From positions 427,501-491,500 of the forward strand of contig NZ_CAESCH010000001.1 in NCBI RefSeq assembly GCF_903166545.1: a stretch of 64,000 bases of DNA, written 5' to 3'. The DNA comes from Metabacillus schmidteae (GTDB taxonomy: Bacteria > Bacillota > Bacilli > Bacillales > Bacillaceae). The position numbers were made by a program, and so were the translations under genes. The notes beneath the pieces are model-generated. The model did not search any database. It had not been told where the DNA came from and was given only the letters and a program-made list of their open reading frames with translations. Positions 23,073 to 37,342 of this stretch are shown piece after piece. Position 1 is the first letter of the stretch. Every line of letters begins with the position of its first letter.

Positions 23073-23573
23073 ATGAGCGCAATTATCGAACAAAAGAAAC
23101 AGATCGTAGATGAGATTTCTACTAAGTTCCGTGATAGTAAGTCTACAATCGTTGTAGATTACCGTGGACTAACTGTTAGTGAAGTAACTGAATTACGTAA
23201 ACAATTACGTGATGCAGGTATTGACTTCAAAGTTTACAAAAACACAATGACTCGCCGTGCTGTTGAGCAAGCTGAGCTTGCTGGTCTTAACGATGTTTTA
23301 ACTGGACCTAATGCGATTGCTTTCAGTAATGACGATGTTGTTGCTCCAGCAAAAATCATCAACGATTTTGCTAAGAAGCATGAGGCTCTTGAAATTAAAG
23401 CTGGTGTTATTGAAGGTAATGTAGCGTCTGTTGAAGAAGTTAAAGCTCTTGCTGAACTTCCATCACGTGAAGGCTTACTTTCTATGTTGCTTAGCGTTCT
23501 TCAAGCTCCTATCCGTAACTTTGCTCTTGCTACTAAAGCAGTTGCAGATCAAAAAGAAGAACAAGGTGCTTAA
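23073..23573 (+). CDS. rplJ: 50S ribosomal protein L10
   Basis: 166 residues, starting [19 protein letters not shown] at ATG 23073 with SD AGGAGGTG. An in-frame extension to 22965 would read through the attenuator and is rejected. L10 anchors the L12 dimers on the ribosomal stalk; the C-terminal helix ([15 protein letters not shown]) holds them. Confidence 0.97.
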   Translation: MSAIIEQKKQIVDEISTKFRDSKSTIVVDYRGLTVSEVTELRKQLRDAGIDFKVYKNTMTRRAVEQAELAGLNDVLTGPNAIAFSNDDVVAPAKIINDFAKKHEALEIKAGVIEGNVASVEEVKALAELPSREGLLSMLLSVLQAPIRNFALATKAVADQKEEQGA

Positions 23574-23637
23574 TTCGAACGAACTTTTATGTGCATGACA
23601 ATAAACTATTAATTGGAAAAACAAGGAGGAAATTATA

Positions 23638-23997
23638 ATGACTCAAGAACAAATCATTGAAGCAGTTAAAAATATGACTGTTTTAGAATTAAACGACTTA
23701 GTTAAAGCAATCGAAGAAGAGTTTGGTGTAACTGCTGCAGCTCCTGTAGCTGTTGCTGCTGCTGGTGGCGAAGCTGCTGCAGAACAAACTGAATTTGACG
23801 TAGTACTTGCAAGTGCTGGCGGACAAAAAATCAAGGTTATCAAAGTTGTACGTGAAGCTACTGGCTTAGGCTTAAAAGAAGCTAAAGAATTAGTAGACAA
23901 CGCTCCAAAAGCTCTTAAAGAAGGCGTTTCTAAAGAAGAAGCTGAAGAATTAAAAGCTAAACTTGAAGAAGTTGGAGCTTCTGTAGAAGTTAAGTAA
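23638..23997 (+). CDS. rplL: 50S ribosomal protein L7/L12
   Basis: 119 residues. N-terminal dimer domain, Ala/Gly-rich hinge (about 34-52), and a C-terminal domain that recruits translation factors ([23 protein letters not shown]). SD AAGGAGG. A terminator follows directly. Confidence 0.97.
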   Translation: MTQEQIIEAVKNMTVLELNDLVKAIEEEFGVTAAAPVAVAAAGGEAAAEQTEFDVVLASAGGQKIKVIKVVREATGLGLKEAKELVDNAPKALKEGVSKEEAEELKAKLEEVGASVEVK

Positions 23998-24014
23998 TTA
24001 ATATAAATGTATAG

Positions 24015-24042
24015 AAAGCTCGCCATCATAGGCGGGCTTTTT
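24015..24042 (+). terminator. Terminator after rplL
   Basis: Stem AAAGCTCGCC / GGCGGGCTTT with loop ATCATA and a T-rich tail. Confidence 0.85.
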
Positions 24043-24116
24043 ATATATCGTAAAAAACGTTGTATAAAATGACGTTATTATGCAAATCCTATACTTCTGA
24101 AAGAGGAGGAACTAGC

Positions 24117-24719
24117 ATGAGTGATCATTATTATTCAGAAAAGCCTACAGTTCAAAGTGAACGAAAGACTTGGTCGTTTTCGTTAAAAGGTCACCTCTTT
24201 ACATTTCAAAGTGATCGCGGGGTGTTTTCGAAAAATGAAGTAGATTTTGGTTCCCGTCTTTTAATAGAATCATTTGAACTTCCTGAGATCGAAGGAGACT
24301 TTTTAGATGTTGGATGTGGATATGGTCCAATCGGTCTTTCGGTGGCGAAACATTTTAACAGACATGTAGATATGGTTGATATTAATGAGCGTGCGGTAGA
24401 ATTAGCGAAAGATAATGCAAAATTAAATAAGGTAGAGAATGTAACGATCCTTCAAAGTGATTTATTCGAAAACATACAAGATGAACAAGCGTATGCGGCT
24501 ATTTTAACAAATCCTCCAATCCGTGCGGGAAAAAAAGTTGTTCATCAAATTTTCGAAAAAAGCTATTCACATTTATCTGATGGAGGAGAGTTATGGGTTG
24601 TGATACAAAAGAAGCAGGGAGCTCCTTCAGCTATTGAAAAGCTTAAAGAAATGTTTGGAGAAGTTGATACAGTAGAAAAGAAGAAGGGTTATTATATCAT
24701 TAAAGCTAAAAAATGTTGA
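24117..24719 (+). CDS. Class I SAM-dependent rRNA methyltransferase, RsmC-like (YbxB)
   Basis: 200 residues from ATG 24117 (MSDHYYSEKPTVQSERKTW), which has SD GAGGAGG; an upstream extension to 24060 is not family-like. SAM motif LDVGCGYGPIGLSVA (about 63-77) and catalytic NPPI (about 130-133) fit guanine-N2 rRNA methylation. The position between rplL and rpoB is the ybxB locus of B. subtilis. The precise rRNA target is unproven. Confidence 0.9.
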   Translation: MSDHYYSEKPTVQSERKTWSFSLKGHLFTFQSDRGVFSKNEVDFGSRLLIESFELPEIEGDFLDVGCGYGPIGLSVAKHFNRHVDMVDINERAVELAKDNAKLNKVENVTILQSDLFENIQDEQAYAAILTNPPIRAGKKVVHQIFEKSYSHLSDGGELWVVIQKKQGAPSAIEKLKEMFGEVDTVEKKKGYYIIKAKKC

Positions 24720-24744
24720 CTCTAAATTTTTGTTGTGTTAGTAT
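24716..24744 (+). promoter_or_regulatory. Likely promoter of rpoB and its long leader
   Basis: TTGACT (24716-24721, overlapping the preceding stop), 17-bp spacer, TAGTAT (24739-24744). The remaining 330 bp to rpoB are AT-rich with only a weak hairpin (AGAGAA / TTCTCT at 24971-24996). I see no gene there. Confidence 0.5.
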
Positions 24745-25075
24745 TATAAAATGCCAATATATAATTTCCATAACTATCTATTTTTTGAGGAAAATGATGT
24801 ATAAAAGGTAGCTTTTTGGAAATACTTATAAAATCAAAAGTACGTTTAAATTGTGGTTTTCTTACTAGAAACCCTTTTTATTTTTTGTTTTTTCCTTGCG
24901 TCTGTACTAGAATTTCCTATGTTTTTATTTCAGATATTTTATTGGTAGTATATTAAGATATTATGTTTAAAGAGAATGATCTTACGTGAGTTCTCTTATT
25001 CGTCTGTCTAAAAAAAAGGTATACATAATGGTACGACGCAAAACCATATTACGCTTGATTTGAGGGGTGAATGAG

Positions 25076-28000
25076 TTGACAGGTCAACTAGTTCAGTATG
25101 GACGACACCGCCAACGTAGAAGTTATGCACGCATTAGTGAAGTGTTAGAATTACCGAATCTTATAGAGATTCAAACATCTTCCTATCAGTGGTTTCTTGA
25201 TGAGGGCTTGAGAGAAATGTTCCAGGATATTTCTCCTATTGAGGATTTCACTGGTAACCTCTCGCTAGAGTTTATTGATTATAGCTTGGGAGATCCTAAG
25301 TATCCTGTAGAGGAATCAAAAGAACGCGATGTTACCTATTCAGCGCCATTACGTGTGAAGGTGCGTTTGATTAACAAGGAAACTGGTGAAGTAAAAGATC
25401 AGGATGTCTTTATGGGAGATTTTCCTCTCATGACAGAAACAGGTACATTTGTGATTAATGGAGCAGAGCGCGTTATCGTGTCTCAGTTAGTCCGTTCACC
25501 AAGTGTTTATTACAGCGGTAAAGTAGATAAGAATGGTAAAAAGGGCTTTACTGCAACTGTTATCCCAAACCGTGGAGCTTGGTTAGAATACGAAACAGAT
25601 GCTAAAGATGTGGTTTATGTACGTATTGATCGTACACGTAAATTACCAGTAACAGTCTTGTTACGTGCTCTTGGGTTTGGCTCTGATCAAGAAATCACCG
25701 ACTTACTAGGTGAAAATGAGTACTTACGTAACACTCTTGATAAAGATAATACGGAAAGTACAGAGAAGGCATTGCTTGAAATCTATGAGCGTCTTCGTCC
25801 TGGTGAGCCACCTACTGTGGATAATGCCAAGAGTTTATTAGACTCCAGATTTTTTGATCCAAAACGCTATGACCTAGCGAATGTTGGTAGATATAAAATT
25901 AATAAAAAGCTTCATATTAAGAATCGTCTTTTCAACCAAAGGTTAGCCGAAACGCTTGTTGATCCTGAAACAGGTGAAATTATTGCGGAAAAAGGTACGA
26001 TGATTGATAGAAGAACGCTCGATCGTATTATTCCAAACCTCGAGAGTGGTGTTGGATTCAAGAAAGAGCAACCTTCTGGTGGGGTTGTTGAAGAAGATGT
26101 AACAATCCAATCTATCAAGATTTATGCACCAAACGACCCTGATGGTGAAAAAGTCATTAATGTATTAGGTAATGCTTATGTAGAAGAGGCTGTAAAAAAC
26201 ATCACGGTTGCTGATATTTTAGCTTCTATTAGCTACTTCTTTAACCTGTTACATGGTGTAGGCGATACGGATGACATCGATCACCTAGGGAATCGTAGAT
26301 TACGTTCTGTTGGTGAGCTATTACAAAACCAATTTAGAATTGGTTTATCCAGAATGGAACGTGTTGTTCGTGAAAGAATGTCTATTCAAGATACGAACAC
26401 AATTACACCACAGCAATTAATTAATATTCGCCCAGTTATTGCGTCTATTAAAGAGTTCTTTGGAAGCTCACAATTATCTCAGTTCATGGATCAAACAAAT
26501 CCTTTAGCTGAGTTAACTCATAAACGTCGTTTATCAGCACTTGGACCGGGTGGTTTGACTCGTGAACGTGCAGGTTTCGAAGTTCGTGACGTTCACTATT
26601 CTCACTATGGCCGTATGTGCCCGATTGAGACACCGGAGGGTCCGAACATTGGATTAATCAACTCACTTTCTTCATATGCGAAAGTTAATCGTTTCGGTTT
26701 CATTGAAACTCCATATCGTAGAGTTGACCCTGAAACAGGAAAAGTAACAGCCAGAATCGATTACTTAACTGCTGATGAGGAAGATAACTATGTTGTTGCC
26801 CAAGCGAACGCAAGACTAGCAGATGATGGATCATTTATTGATGATGATATTGTTGCTCGTTTCCGCGGGGAAAATACGGTTGTTAATAAAGATCGTATCG
26901 ACTATATGGATGTATCTCCTAAGCAAGTTGTTTCTGCTGCAACAGCTTGTATACCATTCTTAGAAAATGATGACTCAAACCGTGCATTAATGGGAGCGAA
27001 CATGCAACGTCAAGCTGTACCATTAATGAATCCTGAAGCTCCACTCGTTGGAACAGGAATGGAATACGTTTCTGGTAAAGACTCAGGTGCTGCTGTAATC
27101 TGTAAATATCCAGGTATTGTAGAGCGTGTAGAAGCGAAAAATGTATGGGTTCGTCGTTATGAAGAAGTGGATGGTCAAAAGGTTAAAGGTAATTTAGATA
27201 AATATAGCATGTTGAAGTTTATTCGTTCGAACCAAGGTACTTGTTACAACCAACGCCCGATCGTTAGTGAAGGTGATGAAGTTGTGAAAGGTGAAATCCT
27301 TGCAGACGGTCCGTCTATGGAAAAAGGTGAACTTGCATTAGGAAGAAACGTAATGGTTGCCTTCATGACATGGGATGGTTATAACTACGAGGATGCTATT
27401 ATTATGAGCGAAAGACTTGTAAAAGATGATGTCTACACTTCAATACACATTGAAGAGTATGAGTCAGAGTCTCGTGACACAAAACTAGGACCTGAAGAAA
27501 TTACACGCGATATCCCTAACGTTGGGGAAGATGCACTAAGAAACTTAGATGAGCGTGGAATTATTCGTATCGGTGCAGAAGTAAAAGACGGAGATCTGCT
27601 AGTAGGAAAGGTTACTCCTAAAGGAGTTACAGAGCTAACTGCAGAAGAAAGACTTTTACATGCAATCTTCGGGGAAAAGGCTCGTGAAGTACGTGATACT
27701 TCATTACGTGTACCACATGGTGGAGAAGGAATCATCCTAGACGTTAAAGTATTTAACCGTGAAGATGGTGATGAGTTACCACCAGGTGTTAACCAATTAG
27801 TTCGTGTATATATCGTTCAGAAGCGTAAAATCTCTGAAGGAGATAAGATGGCGGGACGACATGGTAACAAAGGGGTTATCTCACGAATTCTTCCTGAAGA
27901 AGATATGCCATATTTACCAGATGGAACACCTGTGGATATCATGTTAAATCCATTAGGGGTACCTTCTCGTATGAATATCGGTCAGGTATTAGAGTTGCAC

Positions 28001-28654
28001 TTAGGTATGGCTGCACGCAGATTAGGCATTCATGTTGCATCACCAGTATTTGATGGTGCACGTGAAGAAGATGTGTGGTCAACATTAGAAGAAGCTGGAA
28101 TGGCACGAGATGCAAAAACAGTTCTTTATGATGGACGTACAGGTGAACCGTTTGATAACCGTGTTTCTGTAGGAATCATGTACATGATCAAGCTAGCTCA
28201 CATGGTTGATGATAAATTACATGCTCGTTCAACTGGACCATACTCACTAGTTACACAACAACCTTTAGGTGGTAAAGCACAGTTTGGTGGTCAGCGTTTC
28301 GGTGAAATGGAGGTATGGGCACTTGAAGCATATGGTGCTGCATATACATTACAAGAAATCTTGACTGTTAAATCTGATGATGTTGTTGGTCGTGTGAAGA
28401 CATATGAAGCCATTGTAAAAGGTGAGAATGTACCGGAACCAGGTGTTCCAGAGTCGTTCAAAGTATTAATTAAAGAACTTCAAAGTTTAGGTATGGATGT
28501 TAAAATGCTCTCAAGTGATGAGCAGGAAATTGAGATGAGAGACCTAGATGACGAAGATGATACACAACAAGCAGAAGGTCTTTCCGTCAATGAAACAATT
28601 GAGCCAGAGCCGGAGCTTGAAGAATTAGAAAAAGATACTGTAGCGAAAGAGTAA
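25076..28654 (+). CDS. rpoB: RNA polymerase beta subunit
   Basis: 1192 residues when started at TTG 25076 ([18 protein letters not shown]), as in B. subtilis, with SD GAGGGGTG 6 nt upstream; GTG 25067 would put the SD at the start codon. The rifampicin pocket [31 protein letters not shown] is unmutated. The catalytic-lobe motifs GRHGNKGV and the acidic C-terminal tail are complete. It forms the beta part of the active centre with RpoC. Confidence 0.98.
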   Translation: MTGQLVQYGRHRQRRSYARISEVLELPNLIEIQTSSYQWFLDEGLREMFQDISPIEDFTGNLSLEFIDYSLGDPKYPVEESKERDVTYSAPLRVKVRLINKETGEVKDQDVFMGDFPLMTETGTFVINGAERVIVSQLVRSPSVYYSGKVDKNGKKGFTATVIPNRGAWLEYETDAKDVVYVRIDRTRKLPVTVLLRALGFGSDQEITDLLGENEYLRNTLDKDNTESTEKALLEIYERLRPGEPPTVDNAKSLLDSRFFDPKRYDLANVGRYKINKKLHIKNRLFNQRLAETLVDPETGEIIAEKGTMIDRRTLDRIIPNLESGVGFKKEQPSGGVVEEDVTIQSIKIYAPNDPDGEKVINVLGNAYVEEAVKNITVADILASISYFFNLLHGVGDTDDIDHLGNRRLRSVGELLQNQFRIGLSRMERVVRERMSIQDTNTITPQQLINIRPVIASIKEFFGSSQLSQFMDQTNPLAELTHKRRLSALGPGGLTRERAGFEVRDVHYSHYGRMCPIETPEGPNIGLINSLSSYAKVNRFGFIETPYRRVDPETGKVTARIDYLTADEEDNYVVAQANARLADDGSFIDDDIVARFRGENTVVNKDRIDYMDVSPKQVVSAATACIPFLENDDSNRALMGANMQRQAVPLMNPEAPLVGTGMEYVSGKDSGAAVICKYPGIVERVEAKNVWVRRYEEVDGQKVKGNLDKYSMLKFIRSNQGTCYNQRPIVSEGDEVVKGEILADGPSMEKGELALGRNVMVAFMTWDGYNYEDAIIMSERLVKDDVYTSIHIEEYESESRDTKLGPEEITRDIPNVGEDALRNLDERGIIRIGAEVKDGDLLVGKVTPKGVTELTAEERLLHAIFGEKAREVRDTSLRVPHGGEGIILDVKVFNREDGDELPPGVNQLVRVYIVQKRKISEGDKMAGRHGNKGVISRILPEEDMPYLPDGTPVDIMLNPLGVPSRMNIGQVLELHLGMAARRLGIHVASPVFDGAREEDVWSTLEEAGMARDAKTVLYDGRTGEPFDNRVSVGIMYMIKLAHMVDDKLHARSTGPYSLVTQQPLGGKAQFGGQRFGEMEVWALEAYGAAYTLQEILTVKSDDVVGRVKTYEAIVKGENVPEPGVPESFKVLIKELQSLGMDVKMLSSDEQEIEMRDLDDEDDTQQAEGLSVNETIEPEPELEELEKDTVAKE

Positions 28655-28687
28655 CTTTGTGATAGTGACCTAACAAGGAGGAATTGA

Positions 28688-28756
28688 ATGAACGGGGAGT
28701 ATGATCTCTCCGTTCATGAAATTTCATCCTTAGGTACATACTTTTTTCGTTTTTAA
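28688..28756 (+). CDS. Candidate 22-residue leader ORF in the rpoB-rpoC gap
   Basis: ATG 28688 has a consensus SD AAGGAGG (28675-28681) with 6-nt spacing and opens MNGEYDLSVHEISSLGTYFFRF before TAA. The first 30 nt form a hairpin (ATGAACGG...CCGTTCAT, 28688-28717), so the start codon lies within a stem. I do not recognise the peptide. It may be a leader peptide or coincidental. Confidence 0.4.
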   Translation: MNGEYDLSVHEISSLGTYFFRF

Positions 28757-28828
28757 AACAATTCTAAAATTTAATAAATAGCACTTAAATTAGGGTATAA
28801 CCTGAAGACGAAAAGGGAGGTAGGCCCC

Positions 28829-31800
28829 TTGATAGATGTAAATAATTTTGAATATATGAGCATCGGCTTGGCTTCACCTGACAAGATTCGTTCTTGGTCC
28901 TTTGGTGAAGTTAAGAAACCAGAAACAATCAATTACCGTACATTAAAGCCAGAGAAAGATGGTCTATTTTGCGAACGTATTTTTGGGCCAACAAAAGATT
29001 GGGAATGTCATTGCGGTAAATATAAAAGAGTTCGTTACAAAGGTGTAGTTTGTGATCGCTGTGGAGTAGAAGTAACTCGTGCTAAAGTCCGTCGTGAAAG
29101 AATGGGACACATTGAACTTGCAGCACCTGTATCCCACATTTGGTATTTTAAAGGTATTCCTAGCCGTATGGGATTAGTGTTAGATATGTCTCCACGTGCT
29201 CTAGAAGAAGTTATTTATTTTGCTTCGTATGTGACAACAGATACAGGAGATACTCCGTTAGAGAAGAAACAACTTCTATCTGAAAAGGAATTTAGAGCTT
29301 ACCGTGAGAAGTACGGTAACACATTCCAAGCATCAATGGGTGCTGAAGCTATTAAAAAGCTTTTATCAGATATCGACCTTGATAAAGAGGTTGATACGTT
29401 AAAAGAAGAACTTAAAACAGCACAAGGACAACGTAGAACACGTGCTATTAAGCGATTAGAAGTTCTTGAAGCGTTCCGTAACTCAGGGAATGATCCATCA
29501 TGGATGATCCTTGATGTCCTGCCTGTTATACCACCAGAACTACGTCCAATGGTACAGCTTGATGGTGGACGTTTTGCAACATCCGATCTGAACGATTTAT
29601 ATAGACGTGTTATTAACCGTAATAACCGTTTGAAACGTTTATTAGATCTTGGGGCTCCTAGCATAATTGTTCAAAACGAAAAGCGTATGCTTCAGGAAGC
29701 AGTAGATGCATTGATTGATAATGGTCGTCGTGGCCGTCCTGTAACAGGTCCAGGGAACCGTCCATTAAAATCACTTTCACACATGCTTAAAGGAAAACAA
29801 GGACGTTTCCGTCAAAACCTATTAGGTAAACGTGTTGACTATTCAGGACGTTCGGTTATCGTCGTTGGTCCAAACTTGAAAATGTACCAATGTGGTTTAC
29901 CAAAAGAAATGGCTCTTGAACTATTTAAGCCATTCGTTATGAAGGAACTTGTCGAAAAAGGTTTAGCGCATAACATTAAGAGTGCAAAACGAAAAATCGA
30001 GAGAGTTCAACCGGAAGTATGGGATGTATTAGAATCTGTTATTAAAGAGCATCCGGTATTGCTTAACCGTGCACCTACTCTTCATAGATTAGGAATCCAA
30101 GCTTTCGAGCCTACACTTGTAGAAGGTCGTGCAATTCGTCTTCACCCTCTAGTATGTACTGCTTATAATGCAGACTTTGATGGTGACCAAATGGCTGTTC
30201 ACGTTCCACTATCTGCAGAAGCTCAAGCTGAAGCACGTATTTTAATGCTGGCAGCACAAAACATCCTTAACCCTAAGGATGGAAAACCGGTTGTTACACC
30301 TTCCCAGGATATGGTTTTAGGTAACTATTACCTAACTCTTGAGCGTGCTGGTGCAATTGGTGAAGGAATGATCTTTAAAGATACAGATGAAGCATTACTT
30401 GCTTATCAGAACGGATATGTACACTTGCATACACGTGTAGCTGTTCATGCATCTTCATTAAACAAGCAAGCATTTACAGAAGAACAAAATAAAATGCTTC
30501 TTGTTACAACAGTTGGTAAGTTGATTTTCAACGAAATCTTACCTGAATCATTCCCTTACATGAATGAGCCAACTAAGCAAAACATTGAGGAGAAAACTCC
30601 TGAAAAGTATTTTGTTGATCCGACTGTTAATGTGAAAGAGCATGTTTCTGATCTAGAAGAGATAGCGCCTTTCAAAAAAGGTATTCTAGGTAAGATTATT
30701 GCTGAGATCTTTAAAAAGTTCCATATTACTGAGACTTCAAAAATGCTTGACCGCATGAAAAATCTTGGTTTTAGATATTCAACAAAAGCAGGTATTACCG
30801 TTGGTGTATCTGATATCATCGTTTTAAAAGAAAAGCAGGAAATCATTAGTGAAGCACAAGCAAAAGTTGATAATGTGTTAAAGCAGTTCCGAAGAGGTTT
30901 AATTACTGAAGACGAACGCTATGAACGTGTTATCTCAATCTGGAGTGCTGCTAAGGATACAATTCAAGGAAAGCTGATGGCATCCCTTGATAAACGTAAC
31001 CCAATCTTCATGATGAGTGATTCAGGTGCCCGTGGTAACGCATCTAACTTTACTCAGCTGGCTGGTATGCGTGGTCTGATGGCCAACCCGGCTGGACGTA
31101 TTATTGAGTTACCGATTAAATCTAGTTTCCGTGAAGGCTTAACTGTATTAGAGTACTTCATCTCAACTCACGGTGCACGTAAAGGTCTTGCAGATACAGC
31201 TCTTAAAACAGCTGACTCAGGTTACCTAACACGTCGACTTGTTGACGTTGCACAAGATGTTATCATCCGTGATGATGATTGTGGAACAGATCGCGGTATA
31301 TTGGCAGAGGCAATCAGAGAAGGCACAGAAATCATTGAAAAGCTTGATGAGCGTCTTATCGGACGTTATTGCCGTAAAGCTGTTAAACATCCTGAAACAG
31401 GTGCAGTAATCGTAGATGAAAATGAATTAATTACAGAAGATATCGCTGTTGAGATTATCGACGCAGGTATTGATAAAGTATGGATTCGTTCAGCGTTTAC
31501 ATGTAACACAAGACATGGTGTATGTAAGAAATGTTACGGTAGAAACCTTGCAACTGGTAGCGAAGTAGAAGTTGGGGAAGCTGTTGGTATCATTGCTGCT
31601 CAATCTATCGGTGAACCAGGTACACAGTTAACAATGCGTACATTCCATACAGGTGGGGTTGCCGGAGACGATATCACTCAAGGTTTACCTCGTATCCAAG
31701 AGTTATTTGAAGCTAGAAATCCTAAAGGTCAAGCGATCATTTCTGAAATTAATGGTGTTGTAGCTGAAATCAACGAAGTACGCGATAAGCAGCAGGAGAT

Positions 31801-32428
31801 TGTCATTCAAGGTGAAGTAGAATCTCGTTCTTATACAGCTCCTTATAATGCAAGACTAAAAGTTACTCAAGGTGATAAAATCGAGAGTGGTCAGGTCTTA
31901 ACAGAAGGTTCTATTGATCCTAAAGAACTATTAAAAGTGAAGGATTTACAAGCAGTTCAACAATACCTATTACGTGAAGTGCAAAAAGTATACCGTATGC
32001 AAGGGGTAGAAATCGGCGATAAGCACGTAGAAGTTATGGTACGACAAATGCTTCGTAAAGTTCGTGTTATGGATGCAGGTGATACAGATGTATTACCAGG
32101 TACTTTATTGGATGTTCATCAGTTTACTGATGCGAATAAACAAGTGTTGTTAGATGGTAAACGCCCTGCAACAGGTCGTCCTGTATTACTTGGTATTACA
32201 AAAGCATCTCTGGAAACAGATTCCTTCCTATCTGCAGCATCATTCCAAGAAACAACTCGTGTTCTTACAGATGCAGCAATTAAAGGAAAACGTGATGAAT
32301 TACTAGGTCTGAAAGAAAATGTTATCATCGGTAAGCTAGTTCCTGCGGGTACCGGTATGCCGAGATATCGTCAAGCAGAACCAATTGCAAAAGTTGAACA
32401 AACTGAGGAAGTTGTTTCTGTAGACTAA
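28829..32428 (+). CDS. rpoC: RNA polymerase beta' subunit
   Basis: 1199 residues, the B. subtilis length. TTG start with GGGAGG 8 nt upstream ([19 protein letters not shown]). The N-terminal zinc site [25 protein letters not shown], the catalytic [12 protein letters not shown], the bridge helix region, and the second zinc site [13 protein letters not shown] are all intact. It follows rpoB after 174 bp. Confidence 0.98.
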   Translation: MIDVNNFEYMSIGLASPDKIRSWSFGEVKKPETINYRTLKPEKDGLFCERIFGPTKDWECHCGKYKRVRYKGVVCDRCGVEVTRAKVRRERMGHIELAAPVSHIWYFKGIPSRMGLVLDMSPRALEEVIYFASYVTTDTGDTPLEKKQLLSEKEFRAYREKYGNTFQASMGAEAIKKLLSDIDLDKEVDTLKEELKTAQGQRRTRAIKRLEVLEAFRNSGNDPSWMILDVLPVIPPELRPMVQLDGGRFATSDLNDLYRRVINRNNRLKRLLDLGAPSIIVQNEKRMLQEAVDALIDNGRRGRPVTGPGNRPLKSLSHMLKGKQGRFRQNLLGKRVDYSGRSVIVVGPNLKMYQCGLPKEMALELFKPFVMKELVEKGLAHNIKSAKRKIERVQPEVWDVLESVIKEHPVLLNRAPTLHRLGIQAFEPTLVEGRAIRLHPLVCTAYNADFDGDQMAVHVPLSAEAQAEARILMLAAQNILNPKDGKPVVTPSQDMVLGNYYLTLERAGAIGEGMIFKDTDEALLAYQNGYVHLHTRVAVHASSLNKQAFTEEQNKMLLVTTVGKLIFNEILPESFPYMNEPTKQNIEEKTPEKYFVDPTVNVKEHVSDLEEIAPFKKGILGKIIAEIFKKFHITETSKMLDRMKNLGFRYSTKAGITVGVSDIIVLKEKQEIISEAQAKVDNVLKQFRRGLITEDERYERVISIWSAAKDTIQGKLMASLDKRNPIFMMSDSGARGNASNFTQLAGMRGLMANPAGRIIELPIKSSFREGLTVLEYFISTHGARKGLADTALKTADSGYLTRRLVDVAQDVIIRDDDCGTDRGILAEAIREGTEIIEKLDERLIGRYCRKAVKHPETGAVIVDENELITEDIAVEIIDAGIDKVWIRSAFTCNTRHGVCKKCYGRNLATGSEVEVGEAVGIIAAQSIGEPGTQLTMRTFHTGGVAGDDITQGLPRIQELFEARNPKGQAIISEINGVVAEINEVRDKQQEIVIQGEVESRSYTAPYNARLKVTQGDKIESGQVLTEGSIDPKELLKVKDLQAVQQYLLREVQKVYRMQGVEIGDKHVEVMVRQMLRKVRVMDAGDTDVLPGTLLDVHQFTDANKQVLLDGKRPATGRPVLLGITKASLETDSFLSAASFQETTRVLTDAAIKGKRDELLGLKENVIIGKLVPAGTGMPRYRQAEPIAKVEQTEEVVSVD

Positions 32429-32439
32429 AATATAAATTC

Positions 32440-32468
32440 AGCTCATTGAGGTTTTTCCTCAATGAGCT
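32440..32468 (+). terminator. Perfect 12-bp hairpin after rpoC (no U tract)
   Basis: AGCTCATTGAGG / CCTCAATGAGCT with loop TTTTT, but followed by GTATAG instead of T residues. It may be a weak terminator, a 3'-end stabiliser or a processing site. Confidence 0.55.
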
Positions 32469-32525
32469 GTATAGTTGATAGACGAAGTACTTAGAAAAAG
32501 CTGAATAAAGTTTTTTTAAACCGTG

Positions 32526-32554
32526 TTGACATCTATCAATTACAATGTTACTAT
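32526..32554 (+). promoter_or_regulatory. Promoter of the str operon
   Basis: Consensus TTGACA (32526-32531), 17-bp spacer, TACTAT (32549-32554), ahead of rplGB-rpsL-rpsG-fusA. Confidence 0.82.
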
Positions 32555-32602
32555 ATTCAAGGTGCTCGATCTTAAACCTGTTGCTTTGGAGGATATTTGA
32601 TT

Positions 32603-33375
<773 letters not shown>

Positions 33376-33394
33376 TGAACAAAAATTAAAATAA

Positions 33395-33892
<498 letters not shown>

Positions 33893-33945
33893 TCAATACA
33901 CTTTAAATACACTAAATTTTCCTATAAGGAAGGAGAAATTACCCA

Positions 33946-36024
33946 ATGGCAAGAGAGTTCTCCTTAGCAAATACTCGTAATATCGGAATCATGGCTCATA
34001 TTGATGCTGGTAAAACAACAACTACTGAGCGTGTTCTTTATTACACTGGTCGTATTCATAAAATTGGTGAAACTCATGAAGGTGCATCACAGATGGACTG
34101 GATGGAGCAAGAACAAGAACGTGGAATCACGATCACATCTGCTGCAACAACTGCACAGTGGAAAGGCCACCGTGTAAACATCATCGATACTCCAGGACAC
34201 GTAGACTTCACAGTTGAAGTTGAACGTTCACTTCGTGTACTTGATGGTGCTGTTGCAGTACTTGATGCTCAATCTGGTGTTGAGCCTCAAACAGAAACGG
34301 TTTGGCGTCAAGCTACAACTTATGGAGTACCACGTGTTGTGTTCGTAAATAAAATGGACAAAATCGGTGCGGACTTCTTATATTCTGTTAAAACTTTGCA
34401 TGAACGCCTTCAAGCGAATGCTCACCCAATCCAGTTACCAATTGGTGCGGAAGATCAATTCGCAGGTATCATTGACTTAGTTGAAATGAACGCTACGTTC
34501 TATGGTAATGATTTAGGAACTGATATCCAAGTTGGAGAAATTCCTGAAGAATACCAAGATCAAGCAAACGAGTACCGTGAAAGCTTAGTTGAAGCAGTTG
34601 CTGAACTTGATGAAGAATTAATGGAAAGATACCTTGGTGGTGAAGAAATCTCTAACGAAGAGCTTAAAGCTGCCATTCGTAAAGGTACTGTAAATGTTGA
34701 TTTTTATCCAGTAATCTGTGGATCTGCTTTCAAAAACAAAGGTGTTCAAAAAATGCTAGATGCTGTAATCGACTACCTTCCATCTCCATTAGATGTACCT
34801 GCAATTAAAGGTACTCTTCCTGATACAGATGAAGAAGTAACTCGTGAATCTAGCGATGAAGGTCCTTTTGCTGCATTAGCATTTAAAGTAATGACAGACC
34901 CTTATGTTGGTAAACTTACATTCTTCCGTGTTTACTCTGGTACTCTAAGTTCTGGATCTTATATCCAAAACTCTACTAAAGGTAAACGTGAGCGTGTAGG
35001 TCGTATCCTTCAGATGCACGCAAACAGCCGTGAAGAAATCTCCCAAGTTTATGCTGGGGATATCGCAGCAGCTGTTGGTTTGAAAGATACAACTACTGGT
35101 GATACTCTATGTGATGACAAAAATCTTGTTATTCTAGAGTCAATGGAGTTCCCAGAGCCAGTTATCCAACTATCTGTTGAACCAAAATCTAAAGCAGACC
35201 AAGATAAAATGACAACTGCTTTACAAAAACTTCAAGAAGAAGATCCAACTTTCAGAGCACATACTGATGCAGAAACTGGTCAAACAATTATTGCTGGTAT
35301 GGGTGAGCTTCACTTAGATATTCTTGTTGATCGTATGAAACGTGAATTCAAAGTAGAAGCAAATGTTGGTGCTCCACAGGTTGCATATCGTGAAACATTC
35401 CGCCAAGGCGCTAAAGTCGAAGGTAAATTCGCTCGTCAATCTGGTGGTCGTGGACAATTCGGACACGTATGGATCGAGTTTGAACCTAATGAAGAAGGTA
35501 AAGGTTTTGAGTTTGAAAACAAAATCGTTGGTGGGGTAGTACCTCGTGAATATGTACCTGCTGTTCAAGCTGGTCTTGAAGATGCAATGCAAAACGGTGT
35601 ATTAGCTGGTTATCCATTAGTTGATGTTAAAGCTGCATTAGTTGATGGTTCTTACCATGATGTTGACTCAAGTGAGATGGCGTTTAAAGTTGCGGCTTCA
35701 TTAGCTCTTAAAAACGCTGTATCAAAATGTAGCCCGGTAATTTTAGAGCCTGTTATGAAAGTTGAAGTAGTAGTGCCTGAAGAATACATGGGTGATATCA
35801 TGGGTCAAGTAACAGCTCGTCGTGGACGCGTTGAAGGTATGGAAGCTCGTGGTAATGCACAAGTTGTACGTGCAATGATTCCTCTTTCTGAAATGTTTGG
35901 TTATGCTACGGCATTACGTTCAAGTACTCAAGGTCGCGGTGTTTTCACTATGCACTTTGATCACTATGAAGAAGTACCAAAATCAGTTTCAGAAGAAATT
36001 ATCAAAAAAAATAAAGGTGAGTAA
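33946..36024 (+). CDS. fusA: Elongation factor G
   Basis: 692 residues. G domain with G1 [12 protein letters not shown] (17-28), [17 protein letters not shown] and [10 protein letters not shown], followed by domains II-V. It catalyses ribosomal translocation and, with RRF, recycling. SD AAGGAGG. Located between rpsG and tuf as usual. Confidence 0.98.
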   Translation: MAREFSLANTRNIGIMAHIDAGKTTTTERVLYYTGRIHKIGETHEGASQMDWMEQEQERGITITSAATTAQWKGHRVNIIDTPGHVDFTVEVERSLRVLDGAVAVLDAQSGVEPQTETVWRQATTYGVPRVVFVNKMDKIGADFLYSVKTLHERLQANAHPIQLPIGAEDQFAGIIDLVEMNATFYGNDLGTDIQVGEIPEEYQDQANEYRESLVEAVAELDEELMERYLGGEEISNEELKAAIRKGTVNVDFYPVICGSAFKNKGVQKMLDAVIDYLPSPLDVPAIKGTLPDTDEEVTRESSDEGPFAALAFKVMTDPYVGKLTFFRVYSGTLSSGSYIQNSTKGKRERVGRILQMHANSREEISQVYAGDIAAAVGLKDTTTGDTLCDDKNLVILESMEFPEPVIQLSVEPKSKADQDKMTTALQKLQEEDPTFRAHTDAETGQTIIAGMGELHLDILVDRMKREFKVEANVGAPQVAYRETFRQGAKVEGKFARQSGGRGQFGHVWIEFEPNEEGKGFEFENKIVGGVVPREYVPAVQAGLEDAMQNGVLAGYPLVDVKAALVDGSYHDVDSSEMAFKVAASLALKNAVSKCSPVILEPVMKVEVVVPEEYMGDIMGQVTARRGRVEGMEARGNAQVVRAMIPLSEMFGYATALRSSTQGRGVFTMHFDHYEEVPKSVSEEIIKKNKGE

Positions 36025-36095
36025 TTGATTTTTACCCCTTTTATGAAGTATAACTACTTATGTGAGAACAGAGAGTGATGAATTCACTTTCTGTT
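36025..36095 (+). promoter_or_regulatory. Possible tuf promoter and leader hairpin
   Basis: TTGATT (36025-36030), 18-bp spacer, TATAAC (36049-36054). Downstream lies a hairpin AACAGAGAGTGA (36067-36078) / TCACTTTCTGTT (36084-36095) with one mismatch and no U tract. Together they suggest extra tuf transcription independent of the str promoter. Confidence 0.45.
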
Positions 36096-36138
36096 ACATA
36101 TATCCTAAAAAATATAATCTCTAAGGAGGATTTTTAGA

Positions 36139-37329
36139 ATGGCTAAAGAAAAATTCGACCGTTCCAAAACGCATGCTAATATCGGTACAATCGGACACGT
36201 TGACCATGGTAAAACAACTTTAACAGCTGCTATCACAACTGTACTTGCTAAGCGCAGTGGTAAAGGTGCAGCTATGGCATATGATATGATCGACGCTGCT
36301 CCAGAAGAGCGTGAGCGTGGAATCACAATCTCAACTGCACACGTTGAGTATGAAACTGACACTCGTCACTATGCACACGTTGACTGCCCAGGACACGCTG
36401 ACTATGTTAAAAACATGATCACTGGTGCTGCTCAAATGGATGGTGGGATCCTAGTAGTATCTGCTGCTGACGGCCCAATGCCACAAACTCGTGAGCACAT
36501 CCTATTATCTCGTCAAGTAGGTGTACCATACCTTGTTGTATTCTTAAACAAATGTGACATGGTTGATGACGAAGAATTATTAGAACTAGTTGAAATGGAA
36601 GTTCGTGACTTACTTTCTGAGTACGATTTCCCAGGCGATGATGTTCCTGTAATCAAAGGTTCTGCTCTTAAAGCTCTTGAAGGAGAAGCTGAGTGGGAAG
36701 AAAAAATCATCGAGCTTATGAATGCTGTTGATGAATACATCCCAACTCCAGAGCGTGACACTGAAAAACCATTCATGATGCCAGTTGAGGATGTATTCTC
36801 AATCACTGGTCGTGGAACTGTTGCTACAGGTCGTGTTGAGCGTGGACAAGTTAAAGTTGGTGACGTAATTGATATCATCGGTTTAACTGAAGAGCCAAAA
36901 TCAACTACTGTAACAGGTGTTGAAATGTTCCGTAAACTTCTTGATTATGCTGAAGCTGGTGACAACATCGGTGCACTTCTTCGTGGGGTTGCTCGTGACG
37001 ATATCCAACGTGGACAAGTACTTGCTAAGCCAGGTACAATCACTCCACACACTAAATTCAAAGCAGAAGTTTACGTTTTATCAAAAGAAGAAGGTGGACG
37101 TCACACTCCATTCTTCACTAACTACCGTCCTCAGTTCTACTTCCGTACAACTGATGTAACTGGTATTTGTAATCTTCCTGAAGGCGTAGAAATGGTTATG
37201 CCTGGAGATAACGTAGAAATGTCTGTTGAACTTATCGCTCCAATCGCGATTGAAGAAGGAACTAAATTCTCAATCCGTGAAGGTGGACGTACTGTAGGCG
37301 CAGGCGTTGTTGCTACAATCGTTGAGTAA
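36139..37329 (+). CDS. tuf: Elongation factor Tu
   Basis: 396 residues. G1 GHVDHGKT (19-26), RGITIS effector loop, DCPGHADY and NKCDMVDD, followed by beta-barrel domains II and III. It delivers aminoacyl-tRNA to the ribosome. SD AAGGAGG. Only one tuf gene is in the window. Confidence 0.99.
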   Translation: MAKEKFDRSKTHANIGTIGHVDHGKTTLTAAITTVLAKRSGKGAAMAYDMIDAAPEERERGITISTAHVEYETDTRHYAHVDCPGHADYVKNMITGAAQMDGGILVVSAADGPMPQTREHILLSRQVGVPYLVVFLNKCDMVDDEELLELVEMEVRDLLSEYDFPGDDVPVIKGSALKALEGEAEWEEKIIELMNAVDEYIPTPERDTEKPFMMPVEDVFSITGRGTVATGRVERGQVKVGDVIDIIGLTEEPKSTTVTGVEMFRKLLDYAEAGDNIGALLRGVARDDIQRGQVLAKPGTITPHTKFKAEVYVLSKEEGGRHTPFFTNYRPQFYFRTTDVTGICNLPEGVEMVMPGDNVEMSVELIAPIAIEEGTKFSIREGGRTVGAGVVATIVE

Positions 37330-37342
37330 TTATTAAAATAGT

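Noticed and set aside
24720..25066. A small gene in the 346-bp region before rpoB
   Set aside because: No frame with an SD and plausible composition on either strand; better read as a promoter and leader.
36917..37159. 80-residue frame inside tuf
   Set aside because: Out-of-frame shadow of a highly expressed gene with strong codon bias.
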